Made by a program: the position numbers and the translations under genes
Shown here: piece by piece, positions 17,345-27,349 of the stretch
How the letters are laid out: each line of letters starts with the position of its first letter
How positions within the stretch are numbered: position 1 is the first letter of the stretch
Assembly: GCF_017309585.1 (NCBI RefSeq)
Contig: NZ_CP071321.1
Span: 3,162,001-3,226,000 of the forward strand
Source of the DNA: Nitrogeniibacter aestuarii
GTDB taxonomy: Bacteria; Pseudomonadota; Gammaproteobacteria; Burkholderiales; Rhodocyclaceae
Reading direction: 5' to 3'
Length of the DNA stretch: 64,000 bases
Notes under the pieces: generated by a model
What the model was told of the DNA's origin: nothing
The model's input: the letters and a program-made list of their open reading frames with translations, nothing else
Database searches by the model: none

Positions 17345-17521
17345 GGATTTCTCCTGTTTTTTCGAAGTAGGGACCGTTTGATTGGCCCGCTCGACCTCTC
17401 GAATTGAGAAGGTTGTTGCAATGATGCAAATCCACGCAGGGGCAAGCAAGCGAAAACAGAGGGTTTTACTTTGGGCCGGACCAGCCGTGTTGCTTTTGTG
17501 CAACAGCCGAGGCATCAGGCA

Positions 17522-19252
17522 TCAGAAAGCGACGGCAATGGAGAAATGGAGGCGCACCCGGCGCTCTTCTTCTCCGTACCCGAGGTCCAGCGCGATCGGG
17601 CCGGCCGGGCTGCGCCAGCGCGCGCCGACGCCATAGCCGTTGTAGAGACGGAACGATTCGCGATCGTCCATGGCGTTGCCCGCGTCCCAGAACAGGGCGG
17701 CGCCCCAGTTGTTCTCCCACCAGCGGGTGTATTCGCCGCTGAGCAGCGCCATGTAACGCCCCCCGACCGTCGCGTCCCCTTCGGTGACACCCAGACTGTT
17801 GTACTGGTACCCGCGAACACTCTGTGCGCCCCCGGTGCGAAACAGGAAATCCTGCGGGATCCCTTCTCGACTGGGGGCCAGCGTGGCACCGCCTTCAGCG
17901 CGCAGCAAAAGAACATCACGATCGCCCACGGGCCGGTACCAGGCGGCCCGACCGAACAGACGCAGGAAGTTCTGATCCGAGAAGGCGGCTTTTGCGCCAC
18001 CGCCAATCTGCGTCGACACCACGAAACCGTCCCGGGGGTTGAACAGATCGTCGATCTGACGCCACGTCCACGTCCAATTGACCGTCAGCGCTTTGTTTCG
18101 CTCGCGCTCCGCGCCATCAGGTGAGTAGATCTCGCGCTGGAGCTTGAACGCAAGGTGAGTTTCAATGTTGCCGCGTTGCACCTTGCGGGCGACACCGACG
18201 GCCGCGTTCTGGATGGTCAGCCCCTGAGAGCGGCTGCGTTCGATCTGCCCACCGAAACTGTCCTGATGCCCTTCGCGTGACGGCGGCAGGTAGACGTCCG
18301 AGAAAAATAGCTGATGCTTCTGTTCGAGCTGAATGCCCGTGCTCAGTTGCCACCCGCGACCGAGAAAGTCGGCATCCCGGTAACCCACCTGAGCACGGTA
18401 GCCATTGTTGCTGCTGACGCCCGCACCGAAGGTGAGCTTCTTGGGCTTGCCTTCCACGAGCACCACATCGATCGGCGCGCGTTCGGTAGGCCCATCCGTC
18501 GGCATATCCACGACAACCGAGGCGAAGTATGGCGTTGCCTGCAGCGCACGCTGAAGTTCGAGCAATCGAGGACGGTCGTACGGGTCGCCAGGCTCGATAT
18601 CGTTGAATCGGCGGACCAGTTTCTCGTCATATTCCTCCAGACCATCAATGCGCAATGCACCCATGGTGTAGGCGGGGCCGGAATCGACAACCACACTTAA
18701 TGTCGCCTGCCGCGTTTCAGGATTGACCCGAGCCTCGGTTTTGGCGAAACGCACTGCGGGAAAGTCTTTTTCGCCCACTTGTTCAAGCAACCACGCCTTT
18801 GCCGCATCCCAGTCGGCCTGGCGGAAAGGCTGGCCGGCCTTGTACGGCCATTCCGCTTCGATACGCCGTCGTCGTTCGGCGTACGGTTCTTCACTGATGG
18901 TGCCTTCAAAGCTCACAGCCACCGATTCAATCCTCGTGCGCGGCCCGGCATCGATCTTCAGCTGAATCGGCAACCCCTGCCCTGCCCGCGTCACCGTGGG
19001 TGAAAAGTAGCCTTCGGTGGCAAGCAAATCGATGATTTCGCCCCGAGCGCGCTGGACGATGGCCTGTTGCTCTCGAGGAGACGGGGATTCGGCGACCATG
19101 CCGTCACGCAGCACGCTGAGGTGCTTTTCAATCAACGGACGCAGCGCCTGATCCACATCGAGCGTCACGGGCGACTGAGCGAACAGCGGTTGGGACAAAA
19201 AACAGGCGCCGAGGCACAGCCAGCGGCGCACGCAAGGCGCAATCGAGATCAT
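17522..19252 (-). CDS. tamA: TamA-like outer-membrane assembly factor (Omp85 family)
   Basis: The 576-residue protein has a signal peptide (cleavage near PLFAQ), three POTRA-like repeats over about residues 25-265 (for example MGALRIDGLEEYDEKLVRRFNDIEPGDPYD) and an Omp85 barrel. The barrel carries the lid-lock motif FRTGGAQSVRGYQYNSLG near residue 470 and a final strand ending in Phe. This size and three POTRA domains fit TamA rather than BamA (five POTRA, about 780 residues). ATG 19252 is chosen; a TTG at 19294 would overlap the putA stop. TamA normally works with inner-membrane TamB, encoded just downstream in most relatives; here a porin gene follows instead. Confidence 0.9.
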   Translation of the reverse strand: MISIAPCVRRWLCLGACFLSQPLFAQSPVTLDVDQALRPLIEKHLSVLRDGMVAESPSPREQQAIVQRARGEIIDLLATEGYFSPTVTRAGQGLPIQLKIDAGPRTRIESVAVSFEGTISEEPYAERRRRIEAEWPYKAGQPFRQADWDAAKAWLLEQVGEKDFPAVRFAKTEARVNPETRQATLSVVVDSGPAYTMGALRIDGLEEYDEKLVRRFNDIEPGDPYDRPRLLELQRALQATPYFASVVVDMPTDGPTERAPIDVVLVEGKPKKLTFGAGVSSNNGYRAQVGYRDADFLGRGWQLSTGIQLEQKHQLFFSDVYLPPSREGHQDSFGGQIERSRSQGLTIQNAAVGVARKVQRGNIETHLAFKLQREIYSPDGAERERNKALTVNWTWTWRQIDDLFNPRDGFVVSTQIGGGAKAAFSDQNFLRLFGRAAWYRPVGDRDVLLLRAEGGATLAPSREGIPQDFLFRTGGAQSVRGYQYNSLGVTEGDATVGGRYMALLSGEYTRWWENNWGAALFWDAGNAMDDRESFRLYNGYGVGARWRSPAGPIALDLGYGEEERRVRLHFSIAVAF

Positions 19253-19290
19253 GGAAGCGATTGTAGGCAATTCCTGTTTCGAGTTAGGGC

Positions 19291-22200
19291 TCAATCGCCC
19301 ATAGACATGAGGCTTGCGTTGACGCCAGCCGCGGTCGTATTGACCGTGACGGTGCGCTCGACCACCAGCCGCATCAGGTCGTAATGTGGCGATGGCGTGA
19401 CAAGGGGCACAAGACCGCCCTTGCCCTCTGCAAGCTGCCGACGCATGGCATCAGCCGTCGCCACGGCGCCGTCGAACAACACAAGCTCGGGGGCGGCCTC
19501 GAGTACGTTCGGCACCCACACAAGACGTTGCGTCACTTGAGCCGGCGCCTGGGCAAACAGTGACCGCGCCATTGGGACATCGTTGAGCAAGAGACGGTTC
19601 CCGGTCGCCAGCGCTGCGGCAAGCTGATGCAGCACCCCCCGGGCGCACTCACTCACGCCGGCCACTCGGCGACGCGGCACCACTTTCCAGCAATTTTGCT
19701 CTCCCGTCGGGCCAGTGAGCATCCATTCGAGCCCGACCGGCGACTGGCTGGCGTAGCGAGCGGCGATGCCGATCAGCGCGCTTCGCACGCCGTCGGAAAG
19801 CCCGGGTACGTCTCCGTCCGACAGCCATGATTCGAACACGTCAAGCAACGGGTTGCCGACAGGTTCTGCCGAATTCAGCGGTGGTGCAGCATGGCGCGTG
19901 AGTCGACTCAGATAGAAAGGGCCTCCCGCCTTCGGGCCGGTCCCGGAGCACCCCTCGCCACCGAAAGGCTGCACGCCCACGACAGCGCCGATCATGTTGC
20001 GGTTCACGTAGATGTTGCCGGCGCGTGCTTCTTTGACCACGGCGTGAATGCGGGCATCGATGCGCGAGTAAATTCCCAGGGTCAGTCCATAGCCCGTCGC
20101 GTTGATCTTCGCCACCAGCGCGGCGAGTTCACTCGCCTTGTAGCGAAGCACGTGCAATACCGGGCCAAACACTTCACCATCGAGCCGCTCAAGCGAGTCG
20201 ATCTCGATGAGGGTGGGCGACATGAAGTGCCCTTGGTGCAGCGCCTCTGAGAGCGGCGGCGCTTCAACCGGCATCCCGACAGCGCGCATCCCGGCCACAT
20301 GAGACTGGAGCCGCACCAGGGCACCGGCGTCGATGACCGGCCCGATGTCGGTACGCACATCGGCCGGGTCACCGACACGCAGTTGGCGAACCGCACCGCG
20401 CAACATGTCCAGCATGGCGTCGGCGACGTCTTCCTGAAGACACAGTACGCGCAAGGCAGAGCAGCGCTGTCCGGCCGAGTCGAACGCCGAGCTCATCACA
20501 TCGGCGATCACCTGCTCGGGCAGGGCGGACGAGTCGACGATCATGGCATTCTGCCCCCCTGTCTCGGCCACCAGCGGGATATCGCCTCCCCGAGCGGCGA
20601 GCGCCCGAGCAATCTGGCGCGCCGTGGCGGTCAAACCGGTAAAGATCACGCCTTTCACACGCTCGTCAGCCACCAGCGCCGCACCGACCCGCCGACCCGG
20701 TCCGGGAAGGCACTGCAGAACCGATGTCGGCACGCCAACCGCATGAAACAGGCCGACGGCACGGGCCGCGATCAGTGGCGTCTGCCCGGCTGGCTTGGCG
20801 ATGACCGGATTGCCGGCAACCAGGGCGGCGGCCACCTGCCCGACAAATATCGCCAGGGGAAAATTCCACGGGCTGATGCAGACCACTGGACCCAACGGCC
20901 GTGTCTCGGCCGCCACGTGCGTCTGTCGGGCCTGGGCCGCGTAGTATCGACAGAAATCCACGGCCTCGCGCACCTCACCATGCGCGTTGCCCCAGGTCTT
21001 GCCCGCCTCGCGCACGGCGAGGGCCATGAACGGAAAAGGGTCACTCTCCAGGGCGTCAGCCATGCGATCGAGCAGATCGGCACGGGCCGAGACAGGCGTG
21101 AACGCCCAGCCCTCTGCCGCGCGCATGGCAATACAGAGCGCCTGTTCGACGGCACTGGAATCGGCAACGACGACATTTCCGACAATGTCCTGAGTATCTG
21201 CAGGATTTCGCACTGCCTCTGTCGATGAATGTGATGGGCACACTCCATCGACCATGGGAGCCACGGTCGGCATCTGGCCGTAGCTGTCCTGCAACGCGAT
21301 ACCGAAGGCCTCTCTCACCGGTTCGCTGGCCAGATCGAGTCCGAGACTGTTGCGACGCTGCTCACCGAAGAGCGAGGCCGGAGGTGGAATATTCGGATTC
21401 GACCCGTCGCCTGCGATCACGGCCGAGACGACCGGGTCGCTGATGAGGGCATCGACCGGAATGCGTTCGTCAACGATGCGATTGACGAAGCTCGAATTGG
21501 CCCCGTTCTCCAGCAGGCGTCTGACCAGATACGGCAACAGGGAGCGATGGTCCCCAATCGGCGCGTAGATCCGCACCTGGCGATCCAGTTGATCGGGGCC
21601 GACGACCTGGTCGTACAGGGACTCGCCCATGCCGAACAGGCACTGGAATTCGAAGTCCTCCGCCGTGGCTTGACCGCCAGCCATCTGCATGATGGCGGCC
21701 ACGGAGTAGGCATTGTGCGTTGCAAACTGGGGATAGACCAGGTCGCGCGCTTCAAGCAGCTTGCGCGCACACGCAAGATACGAGACGTCGGTAAATACCT
21801 TGCGTGTGAATACCGGGTAGTCGCTGGCACCGGCCACCTGGGCATGCTTGATTTCGCTGTCCCAGTAGGCGCCCTTCACCAGGCGGACCATCAGCCGGTG
21901 ACCGCTTCGCCGCGCGAGCCCGACGAGAAAGTCCAGCACATAAGGTGCCCGCTTCTGGTAGGCCTGCACCACGAAACCAAGCCCGTCCCAGCCGGCGAAC
22001 ACCGGATCCATGGCCAAGGCTTCGAACAGATCGAGCGACAGGTCGAGCCGGTCCGCTTCTTCTGCATCGATATTCACACCCAGCCCGTGCGCCCTGGCCT
22101 GCACCAACAGCGCCCGGACCCGGGGCAGCAGCTCCGCCATGACACGATCGCGCTGCGACCATTCGTAGCGCGGGTGAAGTGCCGAGAGCTTGATGGAAAT

Positions 22201-22956
22201 GCCGTGACCTTCGATCACGCTCCGCCCCGCGTTGGCCTTGCCGATTACTTCGATGGCATCGCGATACCGCGCGTCATAGCAGTCGGCATCCGCCATGGTC
22301 ATCGCCGCTTCGCCCAGCATGTCGAACGAATACCGATAGCCTTTGGCCTCGCCGGCGGGTGCAGCCAAGAGCGCCGCGTCGATGTCCTCGGCCATGACGA
22401 ACTGCTCACCGAGCAGGTGCATGGCCATATCCATCCCTCGCCGGATCAGCGGCTCCCCGCCTTGCTGAACGAGCCGCCCCACGGCCGCTGCCAGCCCCGT
22501 CGCTTCGTGCGGCCTCACGACCCTGCCCGTCAGCAGCAATCCCCAGGCCGCTGCATTGACGAACATGGACGGGCTGTGCCCCAGATGCGCAGCCCAATCC
22601 TTTTCCGCCAGCTTGTCCCGAATGAGCTGATCCGCCGTTTCACGATCAGGAATACGCAACAGGGACTCGGCCAGGCACATGAGGGCAACCCCCTCCTGGC
22701 TGGAGAGCGAAAACTCCTTCATGAGTGTATCCACCCCCGGAGCACGCATGCGTTTCTCGCGAATGCCGGACACCAGCGCCCGGGCCAGCGATCGGGCCTG
22801 GCCTGCCTGCTCGTCGGTCAGGCGCGCCGCGAGCAGCAGCGGCGGCAGGCATTCGGCCTCCGGCAACCGCCAGGCCGCATCGATGGCACGTCGCAGCGGG
22901 CCACGGGGCCCTTCCGGCAGCGCCGCCGCGTCCCGAGCCATGGGCGTTGGCATCAT
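19291..22956 (-). CDS. putA: Bifunctional proline dehydrogenase / L-glutamate-gamma-semialdehyde dehydrogenase
   Basis: PutA oxidises proline to glutamate in two steps. The 1221-residue form has an N-terminal helical arm and a proline dehydrogenase barrel (about 100-500, with EDFEFQCLFGMGESLYDQV and the YAPIGDH loop). The aldehyde dehydrogenase part (about 560-1010) has NFPLAIFVGQVAAAL, ETGGQNAMIVDSSALPEQV and SAFDSAGQRCSALRVL, with the catalytic Cys in GQRCS. A C-terminal ALDH-fold extension follows. There is no N-terminal ribbon-helix-helix domain, so it should not be a repressor like E. coli PutA. ATG 22956 is preferred because GAGGAG lies 6 bases upstream; ATGs at 22962 and 22953 are alternatives. 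Confidence 0.95.
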   Translation of the reverse strand: MMPTPMARDAAALPEGPRGPLRRAIDAAWRLPEAECLPPLLLAARLTDEQAGQARSLARALVSGIREKRMRAPGVDTLMKEFSLSSQEGVALMCLAESLLRIPDRETADQLIRDKLAEKDWAAHLGHSPSMFVNAAAWGLLLTGRVVRPHEATGLAAAVGRLVQQGGEPLIRRGMDMAMHLLGEQFVMAEDIDAALLAAPAGEAKGYRYSFDMLGEAAMTMADADCYDARYRDAIEVIGKANAGRSVIEGHGISIKLSALHPRYEWSQRDRVMAELLPRVRALLVQARAHGLGVNIDAEEADRLDLSLDLFEALAMDPVFAGWDGLGFVVQAYQKRAPYVLDFLVGLARRSGHRLMVRLVKGAYWDSEIKHAQVAGASDYPVFTRKVFTDVSYLACARKLLEARDLVYPQFATHNAYSVAAIMQMAGGQATAEDFEFQCLFGMGESLYDQVVGPDQLDRQVRIYAPIGDHRSLLPYLVRRLLENGANSSFVNRIVDERIPVDALISDPVVSAVIAGDGSNPNIPPPASLFGEQRRNSLGLDLASEPVREAFGIALQDSYGQMPTVAPMVDGVCPSHSSTEAVRNPADTQDIVGNVVVADSSAVEQALCIAMRAAEGWAFTPVSARADLLDRMADALESDPFPFMALAVREAGKTWGNAHGEVREAVDFCRYYAAQARQTHVAAETRPLGPVVCISPWNFPLAIFVGQVAAALVAGNPVIAKPAGQTPLIAARAVGLFHAVGVPTSVLQCLPGPGRRVGAALVADERVKGVIFTGLTATARQIARALAARGGDIPLVAETGGQNAMIVDSSALPEQVIADVMSSAFDSAGQRCSALRVLCLQEDVADAMLDMLRGAVRQLRVGDPADVRTDIGPVIDAGALVRLQSHVAGMRAVGMPVEAPPLSEALHQGHFMSPTLIEIDSLERLDGEVFGPVLHVLRYKASELAALVAKINATGYGLTLGIYSRIDARIHAVVKEARAGNIYVNRNMIGAVVGVQPFGGEGCSGTGPKAGGPFYLSRLTRHAAPPLNSAEPVGNPLLDVFESWLSDGDVPGLSDGVRSALIGIAARYASQSPVGLEWMLTGPTGEQNCWKVVPRRRVAGVSECARGVLHQLAAALATGNRLLLNDVPMARSLFAQAPAQVTQRLVWVPNVLEAAPELVLFDGAVATADAMRRQLAEGKGGLVPLVTPSPHYDLMRLVVERTVTVNTTAAGVNASLMSMGD

Positions 22957-23051
22957 GAGCATCTCCTCGCCCGGACACCAGGGTGCCCGGAGAATGACGG
23001 TGTTCGATCCATGTGACCGGCCCGGCCCGGCTTTCGTTCGCTCGGGCCGGG

Positions 23052-23077
23052 CAAACAAAAGCCGCCCGGTGGGCGGC
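23052..23077 (-). terminator. Intrinsic terminator after fbp
   Basis: On the minus strand a GCCGCCC/GGGCGGC stem (23061-23077, three-base loop) is followed by TTTTGTTTG. It lies between the fbp stop at 23108 and putA, so it should separate fbp transcription from putA. Confidence 0.8.
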
Positions 23078-23107
23078 TCGTCTTATGGTTCCGGCGAATC
23101 CGTTGTC

Positions 23108-24109
23108 TCAGGCGTCATTGTGATAGCCGGTGACGCGCTCGACCTCGTTCCTGGAGCCCATGATCACCGGAACGCGCTGATGCAGCTTTTCGGGTTTGAG
23201 CCCCATAATGCGCTCGCGTCCCGTAGTTGCCGCGCCGCCCGCCTGCTCCATGAGCATTGCCATGGGGTTGGCTTCATACATGAGGCGCAATTTGCCCCCC
23301 TTCGAGCGGGACTTCTCGTCCATCGGGTACATGAACACACCGCCACGCGTGAGGATGCGATGTACATCCGCCACCATGGAGGCAACCCAGCGCATGTTGA
23401 AGTCCTTCCCGCGCACGCCGGTCTTGCCCTCTTGCAGTTCGGCCACATAGCGCTGAACCGGGGCCTCCCAATGTCGCGCATTGGAACTGTTGATGGCGTA
23501 TTCCTGGGTATCCTCGGGCACTTTCATGTCCGCGTGCGTGTAGATGAAACTGCCCATCTCGCGGTCCAGGGTAAAGCCGTGGACGCCACGGCCGACGGTC
23601 AGCACCAGCTGGGTCGACGGGCCATATACGGCGTAGCCGGCAGCCACCTGATCGTCGCCCGGCTGCAGAAAGGAGGCCTCGGTCGGCGTCTGGCAATCGC
23701 CCGGGCAACGCAAAACCGAGAAAATGGTACCCACCGACACATTGACGTCGATGTTGGACGAACCGTCGAGCGGATCGAAGAGCAGCAGATAGCCACCTTT
23801 GGGGTAATCGCGCGGAATGGCCTGAATGGTTTCGACTTCTTCCGAGGCCATGGCTGCCAGGTGCCCACCCCACTCATTCGCCTGAATGAGAATGTCATTG
23901 GCGATCACGTCGAGCTTCTTCTGGGCCTCACCCTGAATGTTGTCGGAACCGGCTTCACCAAGCACGCCGGCCAGCGCGCCCTTGGAGACATTCACACTGA
24001 TGGCTTTCACGGCGCGAGCCACCACCTCGATCAACAGGCGCAAGTCAGCCGTCATGTCGCCGGCTCGCTGCTGCTCGATCAAAAACTGGGTCAGCGTCTT
24101 TCTCTGCAT
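23108..24109 (-). CDS. fbp: Class 1 fructose-1,6-bisphosphatase
   Basis: This enzyme hydrolyses fructose-1,6-bisphosphate in gluconeogenesis. The 333-residue length is normal. Metal and substrate motifs are visible: ASEEVE, LLFDPLDGSSNIDVNVSVGTIFSV (the Asp-Pro-Leu-Asp-Gly-Ser-Ser signature), and the C-terminal GKLRLMYEANPMAMLMEQAGG. ATG 24109 (MQRKTLTQFLIEQQ) is chosen because the family starts there and GGAG lies upstream. It is transcribed alone, with a terminator after it, divergent from dadA. Confidence 0.96.
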   Translation of the reverse strand: MQRKTLTQFLIEQQRAGDMTADLRLLIEVVARAVKAISVNVSKGALAGVLGEAGSDNIQGEAQKKLDVIANDILIQANEWGGHLAAMASEEVETIQAIPRDYPKGGYLLLFDPLDGSSNIDVNVSVGTIFSVLRCPGDCQTPTEASFLQPGDDQVAAGYAVYGPSTQLVLTVGRGVHGFTLDREMGSFIYTHADMKVPEDTQEYAINSSNARHWEAPVQRYVAELQEGKTGVRGKDFNMRWVASMVADVHRILTRGGVFMYPMDEKSRSKGGKLRLMYEANPMAMLMEQAGGAATTGRERIMGLKPEKLHQRVPVIMGSRNEVERVTGYHNDA

Positions 24110-24234
24110 GGGGGTTGAACTCCAGGAGATTGAAAATTCTCTGTCAGGCGGGATTATCCCGTTTTCCGCAGCTGACTGCACGTTGGCGGTATGATCTTGG
24201 CTCCGTTTCCAGCCCCCTGATCTGACGCTCATCC

Positions 24235-25506
24235 ATGCACGTGCTTGTGCTCGGCGCCGGCCTTGCCGGCGTCACCTCCGCCTGGTATCTGAAAAAAGCC
24301 GGTCTCGACGTCACCGTGGTGGACCGCCAGAGCGCGCCGGCCATGGAAACGAGCTTCGCCAATGGCGGCCAGATTTCAGTCAGCCATCCGGAGCCCTGGG
24401 CCAATCCTGGCGCACCTCTGACGGTCTTGCGCTGGCTGGGACGCGATGACGCGCCACTCAGATTCCGCCCGCGTGCCGATTGGCACCAGTGGCGATGGGC
24501 CGCCAGCTTTCTGCGTGAGTGTCTCCCCTGGCGCACGCACGCGAACACCCGCGCCATTGCCGAGCTCGCGCGCTACAGCCGCCAACGCCTGACTGAATTA
24601 CGTGCCGAGACCGGGTTGCAGTACACCCATTCCGAGCGCGGCATCCTGCATGTGTTCTTCAATGCGCGAGAGGCCGGGCTGATTCCGGAGCGCGTCCGGA
24701 CACTCGCGGCACATCACATCGGAGCGCAAGCCTGCGATGCCAACCGGTGCATCGAGATTGAACCGGCGCTTGCCCACATGAAGACGCCGCCACTGGGCGG
24801 CATCTACGCACCTGACGATGAGTCGGGCGACGCGCACGACTTCATCAACGCGCTCACCACGCGCCTCAGACAAGATGGGGTGCGTTTCATCTTCGACACG
24901 CGCATTGACGGGCTCGACCATACTGGCGGGCTGATCGACGGCGTGCGGGTCACCCATCAGGACGGTCGGAAGGCGCGCCTTGAGGCCAACAGCTACGTCC
25001 TGTGCCTGGGCAGCTACAGTCCGCTGCTGGTCGCGCCCCTGGGGGAGCGGCTGCCCATCTACCCGGTCAAGGGATATTCCATCAGCGTGCCTGTTGCTGA
25101 CGCCTCACGCGCGCCCACCGTCAGCCTTACCGACGAGGCACGCCGGATCGTGTGCTCCCGGCTGGGTGACACCTTGCGTGTGGCCGGAACCGCCGAGCTC
25201 AATGGTTATGATCTCGATCTGGACGACAAGCGCGTCGCCTCACTCAAGGCCTGGGTCGCACGCAGCTTTCCGGGCGCGACCGATCTGGAACACGCGACGC
25301 CGTGGTGCGGTCTTCGGCCGACAACGCCCAGCAACATGCCGCTGATCGGCAAGAGCGGCCTGCTCAACCTCTACTACAACACAGGCCATGGCACCCTCGG
25401 GTGGACCATGGCCTGTGGTTCGTCCGCTGCACTGGCGGACCTGATGTCAGGACAGCGGCCGGAACCCGATTTCCCGTTTCTCGGCCGTCGCTTCGATCAG
25501 GACTGA
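24235..25506 (+). CDS. dadA: D-amino acid dehydrogenase (FAD-dependent)
   Basis: This enzyme oxidatively deaminates D-amino acids (classically D-alanine) and passes electrons to the respiratory chain. The 423-residue protein has the FAD Rossmann motif VLGAGLAGVTSAWYL at residues 4-18 and the ETSFANGGQISVSHPEPWANPGAP segment diagnostic of DadA small-subunit-type dehydrogenases. The C-terminal WCGLRPTTPSNMPLIGKS and YNTGHGTLGWTMACGS close the FAD site. The usual alanine racemase partner dadX is not next to it. The 3' end overlaps the convergent hemerythrin gene by 10 bases. Confidence 0.94.
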   Translation: MHVLVLGAGLAGVTSAWYLKKAGLDVTVVDRQSAPAMETSFANGGQISVSHPEPWANPGAPLTVLRWLGRDDAPLRFRPRADWHQWRWAASFLRECLPWRTHANTRAIAELARYSRQRLTELRAETGLQYTHSERGILHVFFNAREAGLIPERVRTLAAHHIGAQACDANRCIEIEPALAHMKTPPLGGIYAPDDESGDAHDFINALTTRLRQDGVRFIFDTRIDGLDHTGGLIDGVRVTHQDGRKARLEANSYVLCLGSYSPLLVAPLGERLPIYPVKGYSISVPVADASRAPTVSLTDEARRIVCSRLGDTLRVAGTAELNGYDLDLDDKRVASLKAWVARSFPGATDLEHATPWCGLRPTTPSNMPLIGKSGLLNLYYNTGHGTLGWTMACGSSAALADLMSGQRPEPDFPFLGRRFDQD

Positions 25507-25979
25507 GCTTCCGCCTCGGCGGGCGCAACGGCATCAGCCGTCGAGCAACTCACACCAGAGAGCAATTCGGGTTTGCCGATCGTGTTGGTGTCGGTATCGA
25601 AGCCGATGGTCTCGAGGTGGAACGCGAGCGCCGCATCCATCCCGGTGGCGTGATTCTCGAACCACGGCGGCAACTCCTCGACCAGACGGCGACCCAACGC
25701 CAGGTCACCCAGTTCCACCCGCTTGCGGATGTCAGTCATCACAGCCAGCACACGGTCGTGCTCCGCCTTGTGGCATCCGGGAAAGTTCACCGCTGCCATC
25801 CACTCGTTCTCCTGATCGAAGTGCGCAACGCAATGCGCCATGAAGTCGTCAAGGCGAGCAAGGAAGCTGGCCTCGTCAGCCGCTGCCAGGGCGTTGTAGG
25901 TGGCAATGAACTCCTGATGCGTGGCATCCATCGGCGCCAGGCCCAGTTCAAGATTCTCGTTCCATTCCATCGGATTCAT
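25497..25979 (-). CDS. Bacteriohemerythrin
   Basis: This 160-residue single-domain hemerythrin is a di-iron, oxygen-binding four-helix bundle. All ligands of the family are present: His21, His53 with Glu57 (HFDQE), His70, His74, His110 and Asp115 (HATGMD). The C-terminal 25 residues are Ala/Glu-rich and lie outside the fold. ATG 25979 with GGGAG 8 bases upstream is chosen over an earlier GTG. It may store or deliver oxygen or sense it; no partner domain or operon partner is present. It is convergent with dadA. Confidence 0.94.
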   Translation of the reverse strand: MNPMEWNENLELGLAPMDATHQEFIATYNALAAADEASFLARLDDFMAHCVAHFDQENEWMAAVNFPGCHKAEHDRVLAVMTDIRKRVELGDLALGRRLVEELPPWFENHATGMDAALAFHLETIGFDTDTNTIGKPELLSGVSCSTADAVAPAEAEAQS

Positions 25980-26148
25980 AGCGGACTCCCAAACCACTCA
26001 AGCGACACCATCGTCGTCTTATTCGAGGCCGAAGGATAAGCGAAAGCCGCATGCTTTGGCGTGATTCAGGTCAATTGCCCGACGGGCGCTGCAAACAAAC
26101 GGTCATGCACACCGGATAGATTGTCGGCATTACACCCGGAGATCGCCC

Positions 26149-27348
26149 ATGAACGTGTTGATGCTGTCTGATGTCTTCTTCCCCCGAATCAACGGCGTCA
26201 GCACCTCGATCGACACCTTTCGTCGCAGCCTGCCCGAATTCGGCGTTGATTCGACCCTCATCGCACCGGCCTACCCGGCCAGCTGGCAGGACGACGAACG
26301 CACCCTGCGCATTCCCTCGCGCTATCTGCCGCTCGATCCGGAAGACCGCATCATGCAGCGGGGCCAGATCCGCAAGTTGCTGCCCCAACTGCGCGCGCTG
26401 GCCCCGGACGTCGTGCACATCCAGACCCCGTTCGTGGCCCACTACGCCGGGCTGGAGCTTGCTCAAGCGCTGGGGGTCCCCTGCGTTGCGACCTATCACA
26501 CCTTCTTCGAAGAATACCTCTACCACTACGTGCCCTTCGCGCCCCGCGCCTGGATGAAAGCCGCGGCCCGCCGATTTTCGCGTACCCAGTGCAACGATCT
26601 GGATGCGATCATCGTGCCGTCCACGGCGATGCGAAATGCCCTGGAGCACTATGGTGTGACCAAGCCCATGCACATCCTCCCCACCGGCATCCCGTGCAGC
26701 GGTTTTCATGGCGGTGACGGGGCGTACTTTCGCGAGCGCTACGGCATCCCGATGGAACGCAAGGTCCTGCTGTTTGTGGGCCGGGTGGCGCACGAGAAAA
26801 ACATCGGCCTGCTCATCGACATGATGAACACCTTGCGCCAACGCCATCCGGACACCGTCCTGGTGGTCACCGGAGAGGGGCCGGCCCTGTCCAGCCTGCG
26901 CGAGCGCTGCCGACGTCTGGGGCTGGAGGAATACGTCCGCTTCCTGGGGTATCTGGACCGCAGCCAGGCCCTGCATGATTGCTACCGGGCAGCGGACCTG
27001 TTCGTTTTCGCCTCGCGAACGGAAACGCAAGGCTTGGTGCTGCTCGAATCGATGGCACTTGGCACGCCCGTGGTCGCGGTGGCCGAAATGGGCACCCGGG
27101 ACATTCTCGGCCCCGAGAAAGGCTGCCGGATCGCCCCATGCGATCCGGCTGGTTTCGCCGAGATCGTTGACGGCGTGCTGAATGACCCCGCCCTGCGCAC
27201 CCGGCTGGCGCAGGAGGCCCACGACTACGCGCGCACCTGGTCAGCACAAGCCATGGCCGCGCGCATGGCAAAGATCTACCAGGAACTGGCTGGCGTCGAT
27301 GCCGGCAAAGGCCCCGTGGCCCAGCGAACACTTCGCCCCGCAGCATGA
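26149..27348 (+). CDS. GT4-family glycosyltransferase
   Basis: This 399-residue GT-B glycosyltransferase of the GT4 family resembles diacylglycerol or mannosyl transferases. Features are MLSDVFFPRINGVSTSIDTFRR at the N-terminus, HIQTPFVAHYAGLELAQALG, TYHTFFEEYLYHY, the donor-site VGRVAHEKNIGLLIDMM and VVTGEGPALSSL, and the EX7E-type SRTETQGLVLLESMALGTPVVAV. No signal peptide is seen; membrane association is probable. It stands alone, 150 bases after the hemerythrin start and before a terminator. A glycolipid acceptor is suggested by similarity to lipid glycosyltransferases but not proven. Confidence 0.88.
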   Translation: MNVLMLSDVFFPRINGVSTSIDTFRRSLPEFGVDSTLIAPAYPASWQDDERTLRIPSRYLPLDPEDRIMQRGQIRKLLPQLRALAPDVVHIQTPFVAHYAGLELAQALGVPCVATYHTFFEEYLYHYVPFAPRAWMKAAARRFSRTQCNDLDAIIVPSTAMRNALEHYGVTKPMHILPTGIPCSGFHGGDGAYFRERYGIPMERKVLLFVGRVAHEKNIGLLIDMMNTLRQRHPDTVLVVTGEGPALSSLRERCRRLGLEEYVRFLGYLDRSQALHDCYRAADLFVFASRTETQGLVLLESMALGTPVVAVAEMGTRDILGPEKGCRIAPCDPAGFAEIVDGVLNDPALRTRLAQEAHDYARTWSAQAMAARMAKIYQELAGVDAGKGPVAQRTLRPAA

Positions 27349-27349
27349 A

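Noticed and set aside
21547..24118. Long plus-strand frames opposite putA and fbp
   Set aside because: Both are shadows of conserved minus-strand enzymes.
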